A model generated the notes under the pieces. The model ran no database searches. It had not been told where the DNA came from and saw only the letters and a program-made list of their open reading frames with translations. Shown here in pieces: positions 8,340 through 17,656 of a stretch of DNA of 64,000 nt. The translations under genes and the position numbers were made by a program. Numbering within the stretch: position 1 is the stretch's first letter; each line of letters opens with the position of its first letter. The stretch comes from Acidisoma cellulosilyticum (GTDB lineage: Bacteria > Pseudomonadota > Alphaproteobacteria > Acetobacterales > Acetobacteraceae), in NCBI RefSeq assembly GCF_020621385.1, contig NZ_JAESVA010000004.1, positions 310,001-374,000 of the forward strand, given 5' to 3'.

Positions 8340-9047
8340 TTGTTCAAGAGGATAGAGGCCGCTGCCTTGCTGAAGCTCAGCCATGAAACCCTGACCGACC
8401 GTGCCTATGCCGCCCTGAAGAAAGCCCTTACGGCCGGTGATTTCGCGCCCGGCCATGTGCTTGTCATTCGGACGGTGGCGGAAGCCTATGGCATTTCGCC
8501 GACGCCGGTGCGCGAAGCGCTGCAGCGTCTGGTAGCGGAACGCATGCTGGTGCTGCAGTCCAACCGCTCGATCATCGTGCCTTATCTGTCGGACAGTCGC
8601 TTCGCGGAGTTGACGCGCATCCGCTGCGCCTTGGAAGGCATGGCGGCGGAACGCGCGGCGACGCGGATGACGCCCGCCCAATTGGATGAGCTAAGGCAGA
8701 TCGTCGCGAAAATTGAGGATGCGATCGCGCGGCAGGACATTCACGCTTACGTCCATCTCAACCGGGCTTTTCATTTCGGTATCTATGAATGTGCCGAATC
8801 GCCGATTCTTCTGTCTATGATCGAGGATCTGTGGTGTCAGGTCGGGCCGTTCTTCACGCATCTGTTCGACGATATCGTCTATGTGCCCAAGGCCAATAAT
8901 CTTCACTTCATCATTCTGGAACTTCTCGCCAAAAAGGACGCGGAAGGTGTGCGAGACAGCGTCCGTATCGATATCGACACCGCGGCGCTGACTTTGACGC
9001 CGCAGCTAGAAAGCGAGTCCGCGGTCGAGGCCTTGATCGGGGCCTGA
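8340..9047 (+). CDS. GntR-family regulator (FCD/FadR subgroup)
   Basis: Transcriptional regulator of 235 aa. An N-terminal winged helix carries the typical AEAYGISPTPVREALQRLVAERML recognition-helix region (about residues 45-70), followed by an all-helical FCD ligand domain with the conserved RCALEG, HLNRAFHFGIYECAESP and VRIDID segments. The start is a TTG at 8340; a second TTG about 30 bp downstream is possible. It is divergent from the phosphotransferase gene, and identical-looking operator candidates lie in this gap and before the Pot-type operon. It most likely senses the substrate of that pathway or one of its phosphorylated intermediates. Confidence 0.9.
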   Translation: MFKRIEAAALLKLSHETLTDRAYAALKKALTAGDFAPGHVLVIRTVAEAYGISPTPVREALQRLVAERMLVLQSNRSIIVPYLSDSRFAELTRIRCALEGMAAERAATRMTPAQLDELRQIVAKIEDAIARQDIHAYVHLNRAFHFGIYECAESPILLSMIEDLWCQVGPFFTHLFDDIVYVPKANNLHFIILELLAKKDAEGVRDSVRIDIDTAALTLTPQLESESAVEALIGA

Positions 9048-9083
9048 CCGCGGTCGCGATCATCCGTTCGTCACGGGCCGGTC

Positions 9084-10076
9084 TTAGCTTGAGCTCAGCC
9101 GGGCAATGTCCAGAGCATCCCAAGTCGCATCCGGCAGCGATTGGCCGAACATCGCCACATTGCGCCGCAGGCTGGCGGGGCTGCCGGTGCCGATCAGCAC
9201 GCTTGTCACCATGGGTTCGCGCAACGGGAAATGCATCGCGGCGGTTGCCAGGCTTGACCCGCTGGCGGTCGCCGCGTTTTCCAACGCACGCACCTGGTCC
9301 ATAATCTGGGGCGAGGCTTCGGTATAGTTGAAGGTGGCACCTGGCCGCGCGCCGGTCGCCAGGATGCCCGAGTTAAACACGCCGCCGATCACAAGACGCG
9401 TTCCATTCCGGCGGCAAAGCTCCATCAACGCGGGCTCAGCAGAACGGTCGAGCAGCGTGTAGCGCCCGGCCAATAGAATGACGTCGAGCGGCATATGCGC
9501 GAGCAGATTGAGGCAAGCGGGCACTTCGTTCACGCCCAGCCCGATAGCTTTCACGGCGCCGGAGGATTTCAGCGACTCCAGCGCTTTCCGGCCGCTGTCG
9601 ATAAAGACGCCGAAATGGTGGTGATAGGAGTCCGCTCCAAGTGTCGCGGTTTCAAGGTCGTGGATATAGAGGATGTCGATCGCGTTCATCCCCAGTCGCG
9701 TCAGGCTGTCCTCATAGGACCGCATGATGCCGTCATAGCTGTAATCATGGACCTGCGCGAAGGGCAAAGGCCGGACGAAACCGTGATCGGGAATCTCATG
9801 CTCCGGCACAGGTTTCAGCAGGCGGCCGACTTTCGTTGACAGAACATAGGAGCCCGTCGGTTTGCCGCGCAGGAAATCGCCGGTGCGACGCTCAGAAAGC
9901 CCATGGCCGTAATGCGGCGCCGTGTCGAAATACCGGATGCCGGCTTCCCAGGCGAGATCCAGCGTCGCCATCGCGTCTTCGCGCGACACTTCGCGGTAGA
10001 GATTGCCGATCCCGGCCGCGCCGAAGGAAAATTCCGTGAGCGTCAGGCCCGTCTGGCCGAGTTCGCGTCGGTTCAT
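9084..10076 (-). CDS. Aldo/keto reductase, L-fucose/D-threo-aldose 1-dehydrogenase type
   Basis: NAD(P)-dependent oxidoreductase of 330 aa. The catalytic tetrad is visible: Asp51 and Tyr56 (FDTAPHYG), Lys82 (STKVGR) and His139 (LYIHDLE). The sequence between the tetrad residues, including a long loop with EHEIPDHGF, matches aldose 1-dehydrogenases and pyridoxal 4-dehydrogenase-like AKRs rather than classical aldose reductases. It is the last gene of the minus-strand operon and overlaps UxuA by 4 bp. In context it may oxidise an aldose to its lactone ahead of the hexuronate enzymes; the substrate is inferred only. Confidence 0.87.
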   Translation of the reverse strand: MNRRELGQTGLTLTEFSFGAAGIGNLYREVSREDAMATLDLAWEAGIRYFDTAPHYGHGLSERRTGDFLRGKPTGSYVLSTKVGRLLKPVPEHEIPDHGFVRPLPFAQVHDYSYDGIMRSYEDSLTRLGMNAIDILYIHDLETATLGADSYHHHFGVFIDSGRKALESLKSSGAVKAIGLGVNEVPACLNLLAHMPLDVILLAGRYTLLDRSAEPALMELCRRNGTRLVIGGVFNSGILATGARPGATFNYTEASPQIMDQVRALENAATASGSSLATAAMHFPLREPMVTSVLIGTGSPASLRRNVAMFGQSLPDATWDALDIARLSSS

Positions 10077-11272
10077 GATTGCATTTCCTCTCGGTTGAGA
10101 CCACGGTCGGTCGCTTTGATCAGGCCGCGCAATTCGCCGAGACCCTTGACGCGCCCGATATAGGAATATCCAGGATTGGTTGCCTTGACGGCGTCGTCGC
10201 CCAGCAGATGGCCGTGATCCGGCCGGAAGGGAATGGCGGGGCGGGGATCTTCGCAGGCCAAACGACGCCGCTCCTCCCGCAGGAGCGCCTCAACGACCGC
10301 TGCCATATCAACGCCGCCATCCAGATGATCGTCCTCGAAGAACGAGCCGTCAGGCTCCGTCGTCACGTTCCGCAGATGCGCGAAATTGATCCGGCCCGCG
10401 AATTCCGTCGCCATGGCAACCAGATCATTATCCGCGCGTGCGCCATAGGAGCCCGTGCAGAGCGTGAGGCCGTTATGAGCGCTGTCATAAGCGGCAAGGA
10501 TGGCGCGGACGTCCTGCGGCTTGGATACGACACGCGGCAATCCGAAGAGCGGGAAGGGTGGGTCATCGGGATGGATGCCGAGCCATATGCCGTATTCCTC
10601 GGCGACCGGCGCGACCTCCTTCAGAAAAGCGATCAGGTTGCCTTGCATCGTCGCGTCGTCAATTCCCTTGTAGGAATCGAGCAGACCGGTGATGGAAGCG
10701 CGCGTCTGCACCAAAGCGCCGCCGGGCAGGCCAGCGATGATATTCTGCTCCAGGCGATGCTTGTCCTCCGCGCTCATGGCGCTGGCGATCGCTTCGGCAC
10801 GGAGAACCAAGGCTGGGTCGTAGTCGTTCGCAGCACCAGGGCGTTGCAGGATGAAAATGTCATAAGCCACGAAGGCAGTCATTTCAAAGCGCAGGGCCAA
10901 GCCTGTGCCACGTTGCGTGGGCCAACGTAAGTCCGTTCTTGTCCAATCCACCACAGGCATGAAGTTGTAGCAGACGGTGGGCACGCCGGCGCGCCCGAGA
11001 TTGGCTAGCGTGTCTTTCCATCGTGCGATGGCGCGCGGCGCATCGCGGTCGCCGCGCTTCACGCTCTGCTCCATCGGGATCGATTCGCAGACCGACCAGG
11101 TCAGGCCGGCGGCCTCGATCATCGCCTTGCGGCGGAGGATCGCATCGGCCGGCCAGGCGGTACCATCGGGAATATCGTGCAAGGCCGTCACCACGCCCGC
11201 GGCGCCCGCCTGCCGCACGTGTTCCAGCGAAATCGGGTCGGCTTCGCCGAACCAGCGCCAAGTTTCTTGCAT
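10073..11272 (-). CDS. uxuA: Mannonate dehydratase
   Basis: Converts D-mannonate to 2-keto-3-deoxy-D-gluconate, the common intermediate of glucuronate and fructuronate breakdown. The 399-aa length agrees with the family (about 394). Recognisable blocks are MQETWRWFGEADPISLEHVRQAG at the start, NIIAGLPGG, WLGIHPDDPPFPLFGLPRVV, GSYGARADNDL, FAHLRNV, and DHGHLLGDD followed by GYSYIGRVKGLGELRGL near the end. A GAGGAG ribosome-binding site precedes the ATG. It lies between UxuB and the aldo/keto reductase, so the operon contains both successive steps of fructuronate catabolism. No UxaC isomerase and no KDG kinase are seen in the same operon. Confidence 0.95.
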   Translation of the reverse strand: MQETWRWFGEADPISLEHVRQAGAAGVVTALHDIPDGTAWPADAILRRKAMIEAAGLTWSVCESIPMEQSVKRGDRDAPRAIARWKDTLANLGRAGVPTVCYNFMPVVDWTRTDLRWPTQRGTGLALRFEMTAFVAYDIFILQRPGAANDYDPALVLRAEAIASAMSAEDKHRLEQNIIAGLPGGALVQTRASITGLLDSYKGIDDATMQGNLIAFLKEVAPVAEEYGIWLGIHPDDPPFPLFGLPRVVSKPQDVRAILAAYDSAHNGLTLCTGSYGARADNDLVAMATEFAGRINFAHLRNVTTEPDGSFFEDDHLDGGVDMAAVVEALLREERRRLACEDPRPAIPFRPDHGHLLGDDAVKATNPGYSYIGRVKGLGELRGLIKATDRGLNREEMQS

Positions 11273-11281
11273 CTTCGCTCC

Positions 11282-12748
11282 TCAGTCGAATTGGTCGAGC
11301 GCCGCCAAAGCGCCGGCGGTACTGATCCTGCGATAGGCTTCCGTCAGCGCGGCCGCGAAACCCGGCTTGGCCCGCCATTCAGGTCCGAAGACAAGGTCGA
11401 AGCCCAGGAAGGCGTCGATGATTGCTTCGGGCGACAGCGTCGCCTGATCAGGCGAATGCCAGGCGTTGAAGGCCGGGTCGTGAATGACGGTGGGCAATCC
11501 ACCCTCGCTCCGCGCAGCGCAGGAGCGGATCCACAGCGCCAAGGCCATCAGCACGGCGCCATGCGCCTGTCCGTCGCGCATGCGTTCAGCCAGTGGCGCC
11601 AGAAGACGCTGCGGCACTTTCTGCGAGGCGTCGGAGGCGATTTGCACAGTGCGATGTCTGAGCGCGGGATTGGCAAACCGGTCCTGGAGGCCGCGCGTGT
11701 AGCCGGGGCCATCGGTTTCGGGCGAAAGCGTGGGCGCGACCTCCCGCCAGTAGCGGTCGATGAAACGACGCGCGCGGGGGTCGCCATAGACATCGGCCAC
11801 CGTCTCCAGTCCCGCGATCTGCCCGATGGCGGCAATGGCCGTATGCGCGCCGTTGAGCATGCGCAGCTTCATATGCTCATAGGGTTCGACGTTGGCCACG
11901 AATTCGACCCCGGAGAATTCAAGCTTCGGCCGGCCATGCGGAAACCGGTCTTCGATGACCCAACGGAAATAGGGTTCGGCGACGACCGGCCAGGCGTCGG
12001 TCGCGCCAAGCCTGGCGGCGACTGTTGCCCTGTCGGCATCGCTGGTTGCCGGCACGATGCGATCCACCATGGCGCAGGGACAAGCAATGTCCTGCGCGAT
12101 ATGCGCGACCAGGCTCGGGTCCGCGCGTTCCGCAAATTCCAGCAGCAGCGCCCGCAGCACGCGTCCATTCGCTGGCAGGTTGTCGCAGGACAGCAAGGTC
12201 AACGGCATCGCGCCGTCGGCGCGTCGCCTGCGGATGGCAGCCAGCAGGAAGCCGTAGATGGTGCGTGGGGCTTCCGGTTGAGCGAGATCCCAGCGGATGT
12301 CCGGATGGTCGTGCAACAGCCGGCGCTCCGCGAGATTGGCGAGATAGCCCTTCTCGGTCACGGTGAGGGTGACGATGCGGATGCGCGGATCGCTCAACCA
12401 TCGGATCAGCCGCTCAGGGTCTTCCGGCGCGACGAGCGTTTCCAGGATGGAGCCGACGATCCGCAAGGATTCGCTTTCTCCATTGCGCTCGCAATAGGTA
12501 TAGAGATTGTCTTGCGGCCCGATGGCGTCGCGCGTATCGGCGCTGCGCAGGGAGGCCGCGATGATGCCCCAATCGGTCTCGCCACGGCCAAGGACATCAT
12601 CGATGAACAAGGCCTGATGGGCGCGATGAAAAGCCCCGACACCGAGATGCACAATGCCGGGCGCGACCTGCGCGCGGTCATAGGCCGGCACGGCGATGCC
12701 GGGTGGCAGGCGCGGCAAAACGGATTCGGAAAGGCGAGGGATCGACAA
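11282..12748 (-). CDS. uxuB: Fructuronate reductase / mannitol dehydrogenase family
   Basis: NAD-dependent polyol/uronate dehydrogenase of 488 aa. An N-terminal Rossmann region (GIVHLGVGAFHRAHQA) is followed by the C-terminal mannitol-dehydrogenase domain with KLRMLNGAHTAIAAIG, which contains the catalytic Lys of this superfamily. Next to uxuA the likely reaction is fructuronate to mannonate. The translation start is a TTG at 12748 preceded by the strong ribosome-binding site AAGGAGG. Ten bases separate it from uxuA. Mannitol 2-dehydrogenase is the alternative, less likely because of the operon partner. Confidence 0.9.
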   Translation of the reverse strand: MSIPRLSESVLPRLPPGIAVPAYDRAQVAPGIVHLGVGAFHRAHQALFIDDVLGRGETDWGIIAASLRSADTRDAIGPQDNLYTYCERNGESESLRIVGSILETLVAPEDPERLIRWLSDPRIRIVTLTVTEKGYLANLAERRLLHDHPDIRWDLAQPEAPRTIYGFLLAAIRRRRADGAMPLTLLSCDNLPANGRVLRALLLEFAERADPSLVAHIAQDIACPCAMVDRIVPATSDADRATVAARLGATDAWPVVAEPYFRWVIEDRFPHGRPKLEFSGVEFVANVEPYEHMKLRMLNGAHTAIAAIGQIAGLETVADVYGDPRARRFIDRYWREVAPTLSPETDGPGYTRGLQDRFANPALRHRTVQIASDASQKVPQRLLAPLAERMRDGQAHGAVLMALALWIRSCAARSEGGLPTVIHDPAFNAWHSPDQATLSPEAIIDAFLGFDLVFGPEWRAKPGFAAALTEAYRRISTAGALAALDQFD

Positions 12749-12791
12749 GCTGTCCTCCTTTTATCCCGCCGTTGGGTGTATTTTTGCCAGT

Positions 12792-13532
12792 TCAACCAAA
12801 CTGAAGGCCGCCGTTCATGTCGATGACGACGCCGGTCATGAAGCCGGAGAGCGGTGAGGCAAGAAAGCGCACCGTATGTGCCACTTCCTCCGGCTCGCAG
12901 AGCCGGCCCACGGGAATGGCGGCAAGCTGCCGGTTGCGGTCCTCTTCCGAGAGCTGTTCCATGATCATGGGCGAAACGACATAGGCGGGGGCGATCGCAT
13001 TCGCGGTCACGCCCTTGGGCGCCAGTTCACGGGCCGTCGAATAGGTCAGGCCAACCAGGGCGGCCTTGGACACTGCATAGGCCGTGCCGGCCGTCAGGCC
13101 GCCCGATTTCCAGGCATAGGACGCGATATTGATGACACGCCCCCATCGCTTGGCGATCATGCCCGGCATCGCGGCCTGCGTGAGCAGAAGGGCCGCATCG
13201 AGGTTGATTGCCATCAGCCTGTGCCATTCTTCCAGCGTCGTCGTCGCAAGCTTATTGGGCGACAGGATGCCTGCGTTATTGACCAGGATATCGATCGCAC
13301 CGCGCTTTGCTTCGGCCGTGTGGGCCAAGACCCGCACAGCCTCCGCGTCGCTCAGATCCGCGACCATCGCTTCGCAGGATGCGCCCAAGGTTTGGGCCAG
13401 CCGAGCAGCGCTGTCCGCGTCCCGATCGACGGCCAGGACATGGGCGCCGGCTTGCACCAATGCGGCGGCAATTGCGCTGCCGATGCCGCCGGCGGCACCG
13501 GTGACCAACGCGGTCTTTCCTGTCAGTTCCAT
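12792..13532 (-). CDS. Short-chain dehydrogenase/reductase
   Basis: Classical SDR of 246 aa with cofactor motif TGAAGGIG at residues 11-18, NNAG at 85-88, and active-site Ser138, Tyr152 and Lys156 (YAVSK). Directly upstream of uxuB in the same transcript, it is probably a sugar or sugar-acid dehydrogenase or epimerising enzyme of the hexuronate route. FabG-like annotation would be generic; nothing nearby suggests fatty-acid synthesis. A purine-rich GGGGGAAAA stretch stands before the ATG. Confidence 0.9.
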   Translation of the reverse strand: MELTGKTALVTGAAGGIGSAIAAALVQAGAHVLAVDRDADSAARLAQTLGASCEAMVADLSDAEAVRVLAHTAEAKRGAIDILVNNAGILSPNKLATTTLEEWHRLMAINLDAALLLTQAAMPGMIAKRWGRVINIASYAWKSGGLTAGTAYAVSKAALVGLTYSTARELAPKGVTANAIAPAYVVSPMIMEQLSEEDRNRQLAAIPVGRLCEPEEVAHTVRFLASPLSGFMTGVVIDMNGGLQFG

Positions 13533-13557
13533 GGGTTTTTTCCCCCGTTCATTTTAT

Positions 13558-14307
13558 TCATTCAAACAGACTTTGCCGCTGTGCCTCGGGAAGGCGCGCG
13601 AAGATCACGAAGATCATGTCCAGATGCGTCAGCAGCGCCGTTTCGGCGCCGGCAAGGTCGTGCTGGTCCAAGGCATCGATAATCGCCGTATGTTCGCGGA
13701 TCACGTCGGGCAGCCGCTCCTTGGTTTGCCAGGAGCGCTGAAACCGGGAGAGCTGGACCTTGGCGGCCAGTATCGCCTGCCACACACCCTCGCGTCCCGC
13801 GAAGCTTGCCAGATGATGATGGAATTCCTCATCGGCATGATAGAAGCCGTCGCCGTCCCCCTTCGCGATGACCTGCTTTTGCTGCGCGATCGACTGGCGC
13901 ATGCGCAGGCTCATATCCGGCGTCCAGCGCGGCGCGACCTCGCGCAGCAGCGCCACTTCCAACGACCGTCGGATGAAGTGATTGTCCTGAAGCCCGGCCA
14001 GACGGATCGGCGCGACGAAGCTGCCGATTTGTGGATAGACATAAACCAGCCCTTCCTCGGTCAGGCGCTGCAAGGCCGCGCGAACCGGGGTGCGGGACAC
14101 GTCGAAGCGCCGGCAGATCGAGTTCTCGCTGATCGGACTGCCAGGCGCGAGCCGCACAGCGATGATAGCTTGGCGGAGGGCCGCATGGACCTGATCGGTG
14201 GCGGAGCGCTGGCGGTCCAACACCAGGTCCAGCCCCTCCAGCCCAGCCTTGCCCAGCAGCGTCCCTTTTTCCTCCGCAGCAGGCGTCTTGATCGCGCGAA
14301 GTGACAT
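13558..14307 (-). CDS. GntR-family regulator (FCD subgroup) of the hexuronate locus
   Basis: Regulator of 249 aa from ATG 14307, with winged helix (ENSICRRFDVSRTPVRAALQRLTEEGLV) and an FCD domain (ALLREVAPRW, YHADEEFHHHLASFAG, LLTHLDMIF). The frame is open to 14433, but the extra sequence would cross the palindrome at 14340-14353 and looks non-coding. It is the first gene of the minus-strand operon and divergent from the importer starting at 14460, so it can control both. It resembles UxuR/ExuR-type regulators in position and probable ligand, but this is inference. Confidence 0.9.
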   Translation of the reverse strand: MSLRAIKTPAAEEKGTLLGKAGLEGLDLVLDRQRSATDQVHAALRQAIIAVRLAPGSPISENSICRRFDVSRTPVRAALQRLTEEGLVYVYPQIGSFVAPIRLAGLQDNHFIRRSLEVALLREVAPRWTPDMSLRMRQSIAQQKQVIAKGDGDGFYHADEEFHHHLASFAGREGVWQAILAAKVQLSRFQRSWQTKERLPDVIREHTAIIDALDQHDLAGAETALLTHLDMIFVIFARLPEAQRQSLFE

Positions 14308-14334
14308 GCGATGCGCCTTCAACCGAAATTCCAT

Positions 14335-14361
14335 TTGCAACTTGGATACAAGTGTTATAGT
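14335..14361 (+). promoter_or_regulatory. Palindromic operator candidate in the divergent hexuronate promoter region
   Basis: ACTTGGATACAAGT at 14340-14353 is a 14-bp palindrome with one mismatched pair per arm, close to the TTGTATACAA type bound by FCD GntR regulators. TTGCAA at 14335 and TATAGT at 14356 flank it and could be -35 and -10 elements for the importer, although the 15-bp spacing is short. Confidence 0.5.
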
Positions 14362-14459
14362 GTCCAACCCGTCCTTGCAAGAGGCGGAAACGGGCTCAAG
14401 ACCTGAAAGAAGCGGCTCCGCCGCAACCAACAAAAAGAGTGCAGGAGAGAAATTCCAAG

Positions 14460-15500
14460 ATGTTGAGACGAAGCATGCCGCGCGTCATGCGCGCTCTTCT
14501 CGTTGCCGGCGCCTTCGGATGCGCTGCCATCGGGCCTGTCTATGCGGCCAGCGATACCATGGTGGCGCTTGTCCCGCCTGGACCGCATCCGTATTTCGCG
14601 ACCTGGAAACAGGGCGGTGCGGATGCCGCTAAAGCCTTCGGCCTCAAGGCCGCAGACTTCAAGGTGCCGCAGCAATGGCAATTGTCGGAGCAAAACGAAC
14701 TTCTCGAAAGCCTGCTTGCTCAAGGCTATAACGGTTTCGTGATCTTCCCGGGCGATCCCGTCGGTTCGGTCTCGACCGTCAGCGAGATGGTCTCGAACGG
14801 CGCGCCCGTCGTCACCGCCGGCGGCTGCTTGAAGGACCCGTCCGATGCGGCCTTCTGCCTCGCGACCGATACCGGAAATTCCGCCTATCTCGGCACGAAG
14901 CAGCTTATTCGCGCGATGGGGCCGGGCAAGAAGCGTATCCTGCATCTGACCGGTTTCCTGGCGGATCCCAATACCCAGCTTCGTATCGACGCGGTCGAGA
15001 AAGCCGCGACAGAGTCCGGCGACCAGGTGGTGCAGGTCATCGCCGATATCGATGCGCCGGAACCGGCGGCGGAGAAGGTCAATGCCTATCTGGCCGCGCA
15101 CGCGAATGATGTCGATGGCATCATCTCGACCGCCTGGGTGCCGTCGGTCGTCGCGGCCAATGCGCTGCGCAAGATCGGCGACAAGCGTATTCATATGGTG
15201 GCGATCGATACCGATCAGGTCGTGCTTCAGGCGATCAAGGATGGCTATGTCGATGGCACGATGATCCAGAATCCTTACGGTCAGGCCTATATCGGTGCCT
15301 ATGCGGTCGATAAGCTGCGGTCTGGATGCCAGGTCAAGGCGGATGCACCGTTCAAGTCCAATGCCCTGACGAAGAAGTTTATCGATTCTGGAACCGCCTT
15401 CGTCGACGCGCATGACGTCGACAGCTACGTCCAGACGATGCAGGATAAAACCAAGCAGCTTCTGTCGACATTTGCGACGACTTATCTGACCTGCAAGTAA
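14460..15500 (+). CDS. Sugar ABC transporter periplasmic binding protein
   Basis: Periplasmic binding protein (type 1 fold, ribose/galactose group) of 346 aa. A Sec signal peptide is visible: positive MLRRSMPRVMR, hydrophobic ALLVAGAFGCAAIGPVYA, cleavage near residue 32. The ATG at 14460 lies 11 nt after AGGAGAG, which supports it over an upstream GTG. The mature part contains the typical QGYNGFVIFPGDP and TDTGNSAYLG regions. It opens a four-gene importer divergent from the hexuronate enzymes, so a uronate, or an aldose oxidised to a sugar acid, is the likely cargo. Confidence 0.9.
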   Translation: MLRRSMPRVMRALLVAGAFGCAAIGPVYAASDTMVALVPPGPHPYFATWKQGGADAAKAFGLKAADFKVPQQWQLSEQNELLESLLAQGYNGFVIFPGDPVGSVSTVSEMVSNGAPVVTAGGCLKDPSDAAFCLATDTGNSAYLGTKQLIRAMGPGKKRILHLTGFLADPNTQLRIDAVEKAATESGDQVVQVIADIDAPEPAAEKVNAYLAAHANDVDGIISTAWVPSVVAANALRKIGDKRIHMVAIDTDQVVLQAIKDGYVDGTMIQNPYGQAYIGAYAVDKLRSGCQVKADAPFKSNALTKKFIDSGTAFVDAHDVDSYVQTMQDKTKQLLSTFATTYLTCK

Positions 15501-15632
15501 ATTCAACGGACCCGGCGGGGCGGGCGTCTGCGCGCCTGTCCCCGCCGGGCGGCGGCCAATTCCATGCCGTGGGCGGCCCGGTCCGGCGAGAGCGGGCGGC
15601 CCCCTCCGATTCCGGCGTTCAAGGATCGTCTC

Positions 15633-16676
15633 ATGCCGCTGTCATACGATACATCCTCGGCCGCTGCTCTTCCCGCAGCGACCTCCGCGTTGCGGTCCGG
15701 CCTGCCGCGCAGCCGCATCTTCATCTCCAACGAATTCGGCCTCATCCTGCTGATCGTGATATTCGCGCTCGTCTTCGGCACGATGACGCATGGCTTCACC
15801 AGCCATTTCAACTTGTTCACGCTGGGACGTAACACCGCCGTCAATATCATGATCGGGCTGTCGATGATGACCGTCATCGTCACCGGCGGATTGAACCTCG
15901 CCGTCGGTGCCATTGGCGTTTGCGCTGCCATGCTCTGTGGCTATGCGCTGCAGGTATTGCATCTGCCTTGGCCGATTGCGCTTTTGCTGGCGCTTGCCCT
16001 GGGTGCGGCGCTTGGCGCGGTCAACGGATTTGCCGTCGTGCGGACCGGCCTGCATAGTTTTATCATCACGCTTGCGACCATGAGCATTTTTTATGGCGTC
16101 ATGATCTTCCTGACGCGGGCGGAAGCCTATCGTAACATTCCCTTCGGCTTCGTGCATTTTGGCAGCATGAAGGTCTTGGGTGATGTCTCTCCGCTGCTGC
16201 TTCTGGCCCTGGCCGTGGCTTTGGCACTCGCCGCGCTCTATCGCGGCAGTGTCTTGGGTCGCGAAATGCTGGCGACCGGCGCGCGGCGGGAGGCGGCTGA
16301 ACTCTCCGGCATCCGCACCGGACGAATCATTACCTTGTGCCATATGCTCTCGGGCGCTTTGGCGACGGTGGCCGCGCTGATGCTGGTCGCGCGCAACGGC
16401 GCCGCTATCCCGTCCATGGCGGGGCAGCTTGGGCAGGACTGGCTTTTGCCGGCCTTTCTGGCACCGGTTCTGGGTGGGGCGGTGCTCAACGGCGGCAAAG
16501 CGCCGGTGTTCGGCACCTGCCTCGGAGCGGCGCTTGTCTCGATGCTCACCAGCGGCCTGCTGCTGATGCAACTCGGCGCCTTCTGGGTACAGACCTTCCT
16601 TGGTCTGCTTCTGCTGCTTGCCATGTTCCTGGACAAGGCGCGCCGCAGCTATCTCGCTTATCGCAACCTTGCGTGA
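15633..16676 (+). CDS. RbsC-type sugar ABC permease, first of two
   Basis: Inner-membrane permease of 347 aa with many hydrophobic segments starting at about residue 35 (EFGLILLIVIFALVFG). The family signatures MTVIVTGGLNLAVGAIG and LGGAVLNGG are both present. The ATG 15633 gives a compact N-terminus; the frame is open to 15564, but the extra 23 residues look like GC-rich leader translation. Ribose-type importers normally carry one permease gene forming a homodimer; here a second, different permease follows 10 bp downstream. Confidence 0.9.
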   Translation: MPLSYDTSSAAALPAATSALRSGLPRSRIFISNEFGLILLIVIFALVFGTMTHGFTSHFNLFTLGRNTAVNIMIGLSMMTVIVTGGLNLAVGAIGVCAAMLCGYALQVLHLPWPIALLLALALGAALGAVNGFAVVRTGLHSFIITLATMSIFYGVMIFLTRAEAYRNIPFGFVHFGSMKVLGDVSPLLLLALAVALALAALYRGSVLGREMLATGARREAAELSGIRTGRIITLCHMLSGALATVAALMLVARNGAAIPSMAGQLGQDWLLPAFLAPVLGGAVLNGGKAPVFGTCLGAALVSMLTSGLLLMQLGAFWVQTFLGLLLLLAMFLDKARRSYLAYRNLA

Positions 16677-16686
16677 GGATCGCAGC

Positions 16687-17655
16687 GTGTCAAAGCAATC
16701 TCTTCTCCGCCTGGCACAAGCCGATTGGTTCGGGCCTTTGGTTGTCACGCTCGCGGCGATTGCGATCATTCGCGGTTTCAGCCCGGACTTCCTCTCGCCC
16801 TATAATATCCAGACGCTTCTGATTGCCCTTGCCATCAATGCCCTGATCGCTTTCTCGCAGATGATCATTATTGCCATCGGGCAGATGAACCTGTCGGTGG
16901 GCGCCATCGGTGGTCTTGCGGCCATCGCCTTCGCCGGCATGATGCAGGTATGGCATCTGCCGGTCGCACTCGCCGCGATCCTGTCGCTGCTGATTGGCAT
17001 CTTCTGTGGTGCGCTCAACGGCGCCTTGATCTCCGCCACCGGTATTTCGGCTTTCGTCATCACTTTGGCGACGCTTGCGATCTATAAGGGCATCAATCTA
17101 GGCATTACCCAGGCTCAGCCATTTTACGGCATCGCCGCCAGCGTGAAGCATTTCGGCAATGCGGCGCTGTTCGGACTGATCCCCATGCTCGCCGTGCCGA
17201 CGGCTATCATAGCCGTCGCCCTGTGGTTTTTGCTGACAAGGCTGCCCATCGGCCGGTTCATCCTCGCGGTCGGCGGCAACGAACATGCCGCGTCACTCTC
17301 GGGTATCTCCGTGCGGTCCGTTGTCATTCTGGCCCATGCGATCTCGGGCTTTCTGGCGGCCTGCGCCGGCATGCTGCTGGTGGCCCGCCTGCAACTCGGC
17401 CAGCCCTCGATCGGGGATGACTGGCTGATCCTGTCTTTCGCCGCACCGGTGATCGGTGGGGCGGTGCTTTCCGGCGGTCATGTCAGCGTTGTCACGACGC
17501 TTTTGGGTGTCGCGATGGTGGCGTTGATCACCCAGGCGCTGGTTGTGTTTTCCATCGACCCCTTCCTGGTGCAGGTGGTGCTGGGTCTGCTGATTTTGGC
17601 GGCCGTCGGTATCAATCGTCTGCGCGAAACGCATCTCATTGCCAGAAGGGCGTGA
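16687..17655 (+). CDS. RbsC-type sugar ABC permease, second of two
   Basis: Permease of 322 aa with the same landmarks as its neighbour (MIIIAIGQMNLSVGAIGGL; VIGGAVLSGG) but clearly different sequence, so the pair is an old duplication and probably forms a heterodimer. The start is the GTG at 16687, seven bases after GAGGATC; the upstream frame overlaps the previous gene. It ends one base before the ATPase start. Confidence 0.9.
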   Translation: MSKQSLLRLAQADWFGPLVVTLAAIAIIRGFSPDFLSPYNIQTLLIALAINALIAFSQMIIIAIGQMNLSVGAIGGLAAIAFAGMMQVWHLPVALAAILSLLIGIFCGALNGALISATGISAFVITLATLAIYKGINLGITQAQPFYGIAASVKHFGNAALFGLIPMLAVPTAIIAVALWFLLTRLPIGRFILAVGGNEHAASLSGISVRSVVILAHAISGFLAACAGMLLVARLQLGQPSIGDDWLILSFAAPVIGGAVLSGGHVSVVTTLLGVAMVALITQALVVFSIDPFLVQVVLGLLILAAVGINRLRETHLIARRA

Positions 17656-17656
17656 C

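Noticed and set aside
11177-12826. Plus-strand frame of 549 codons
   Set aside because: It is antisense to uxuB and the start of uxuA, which are well supported; no motif is seen in it.
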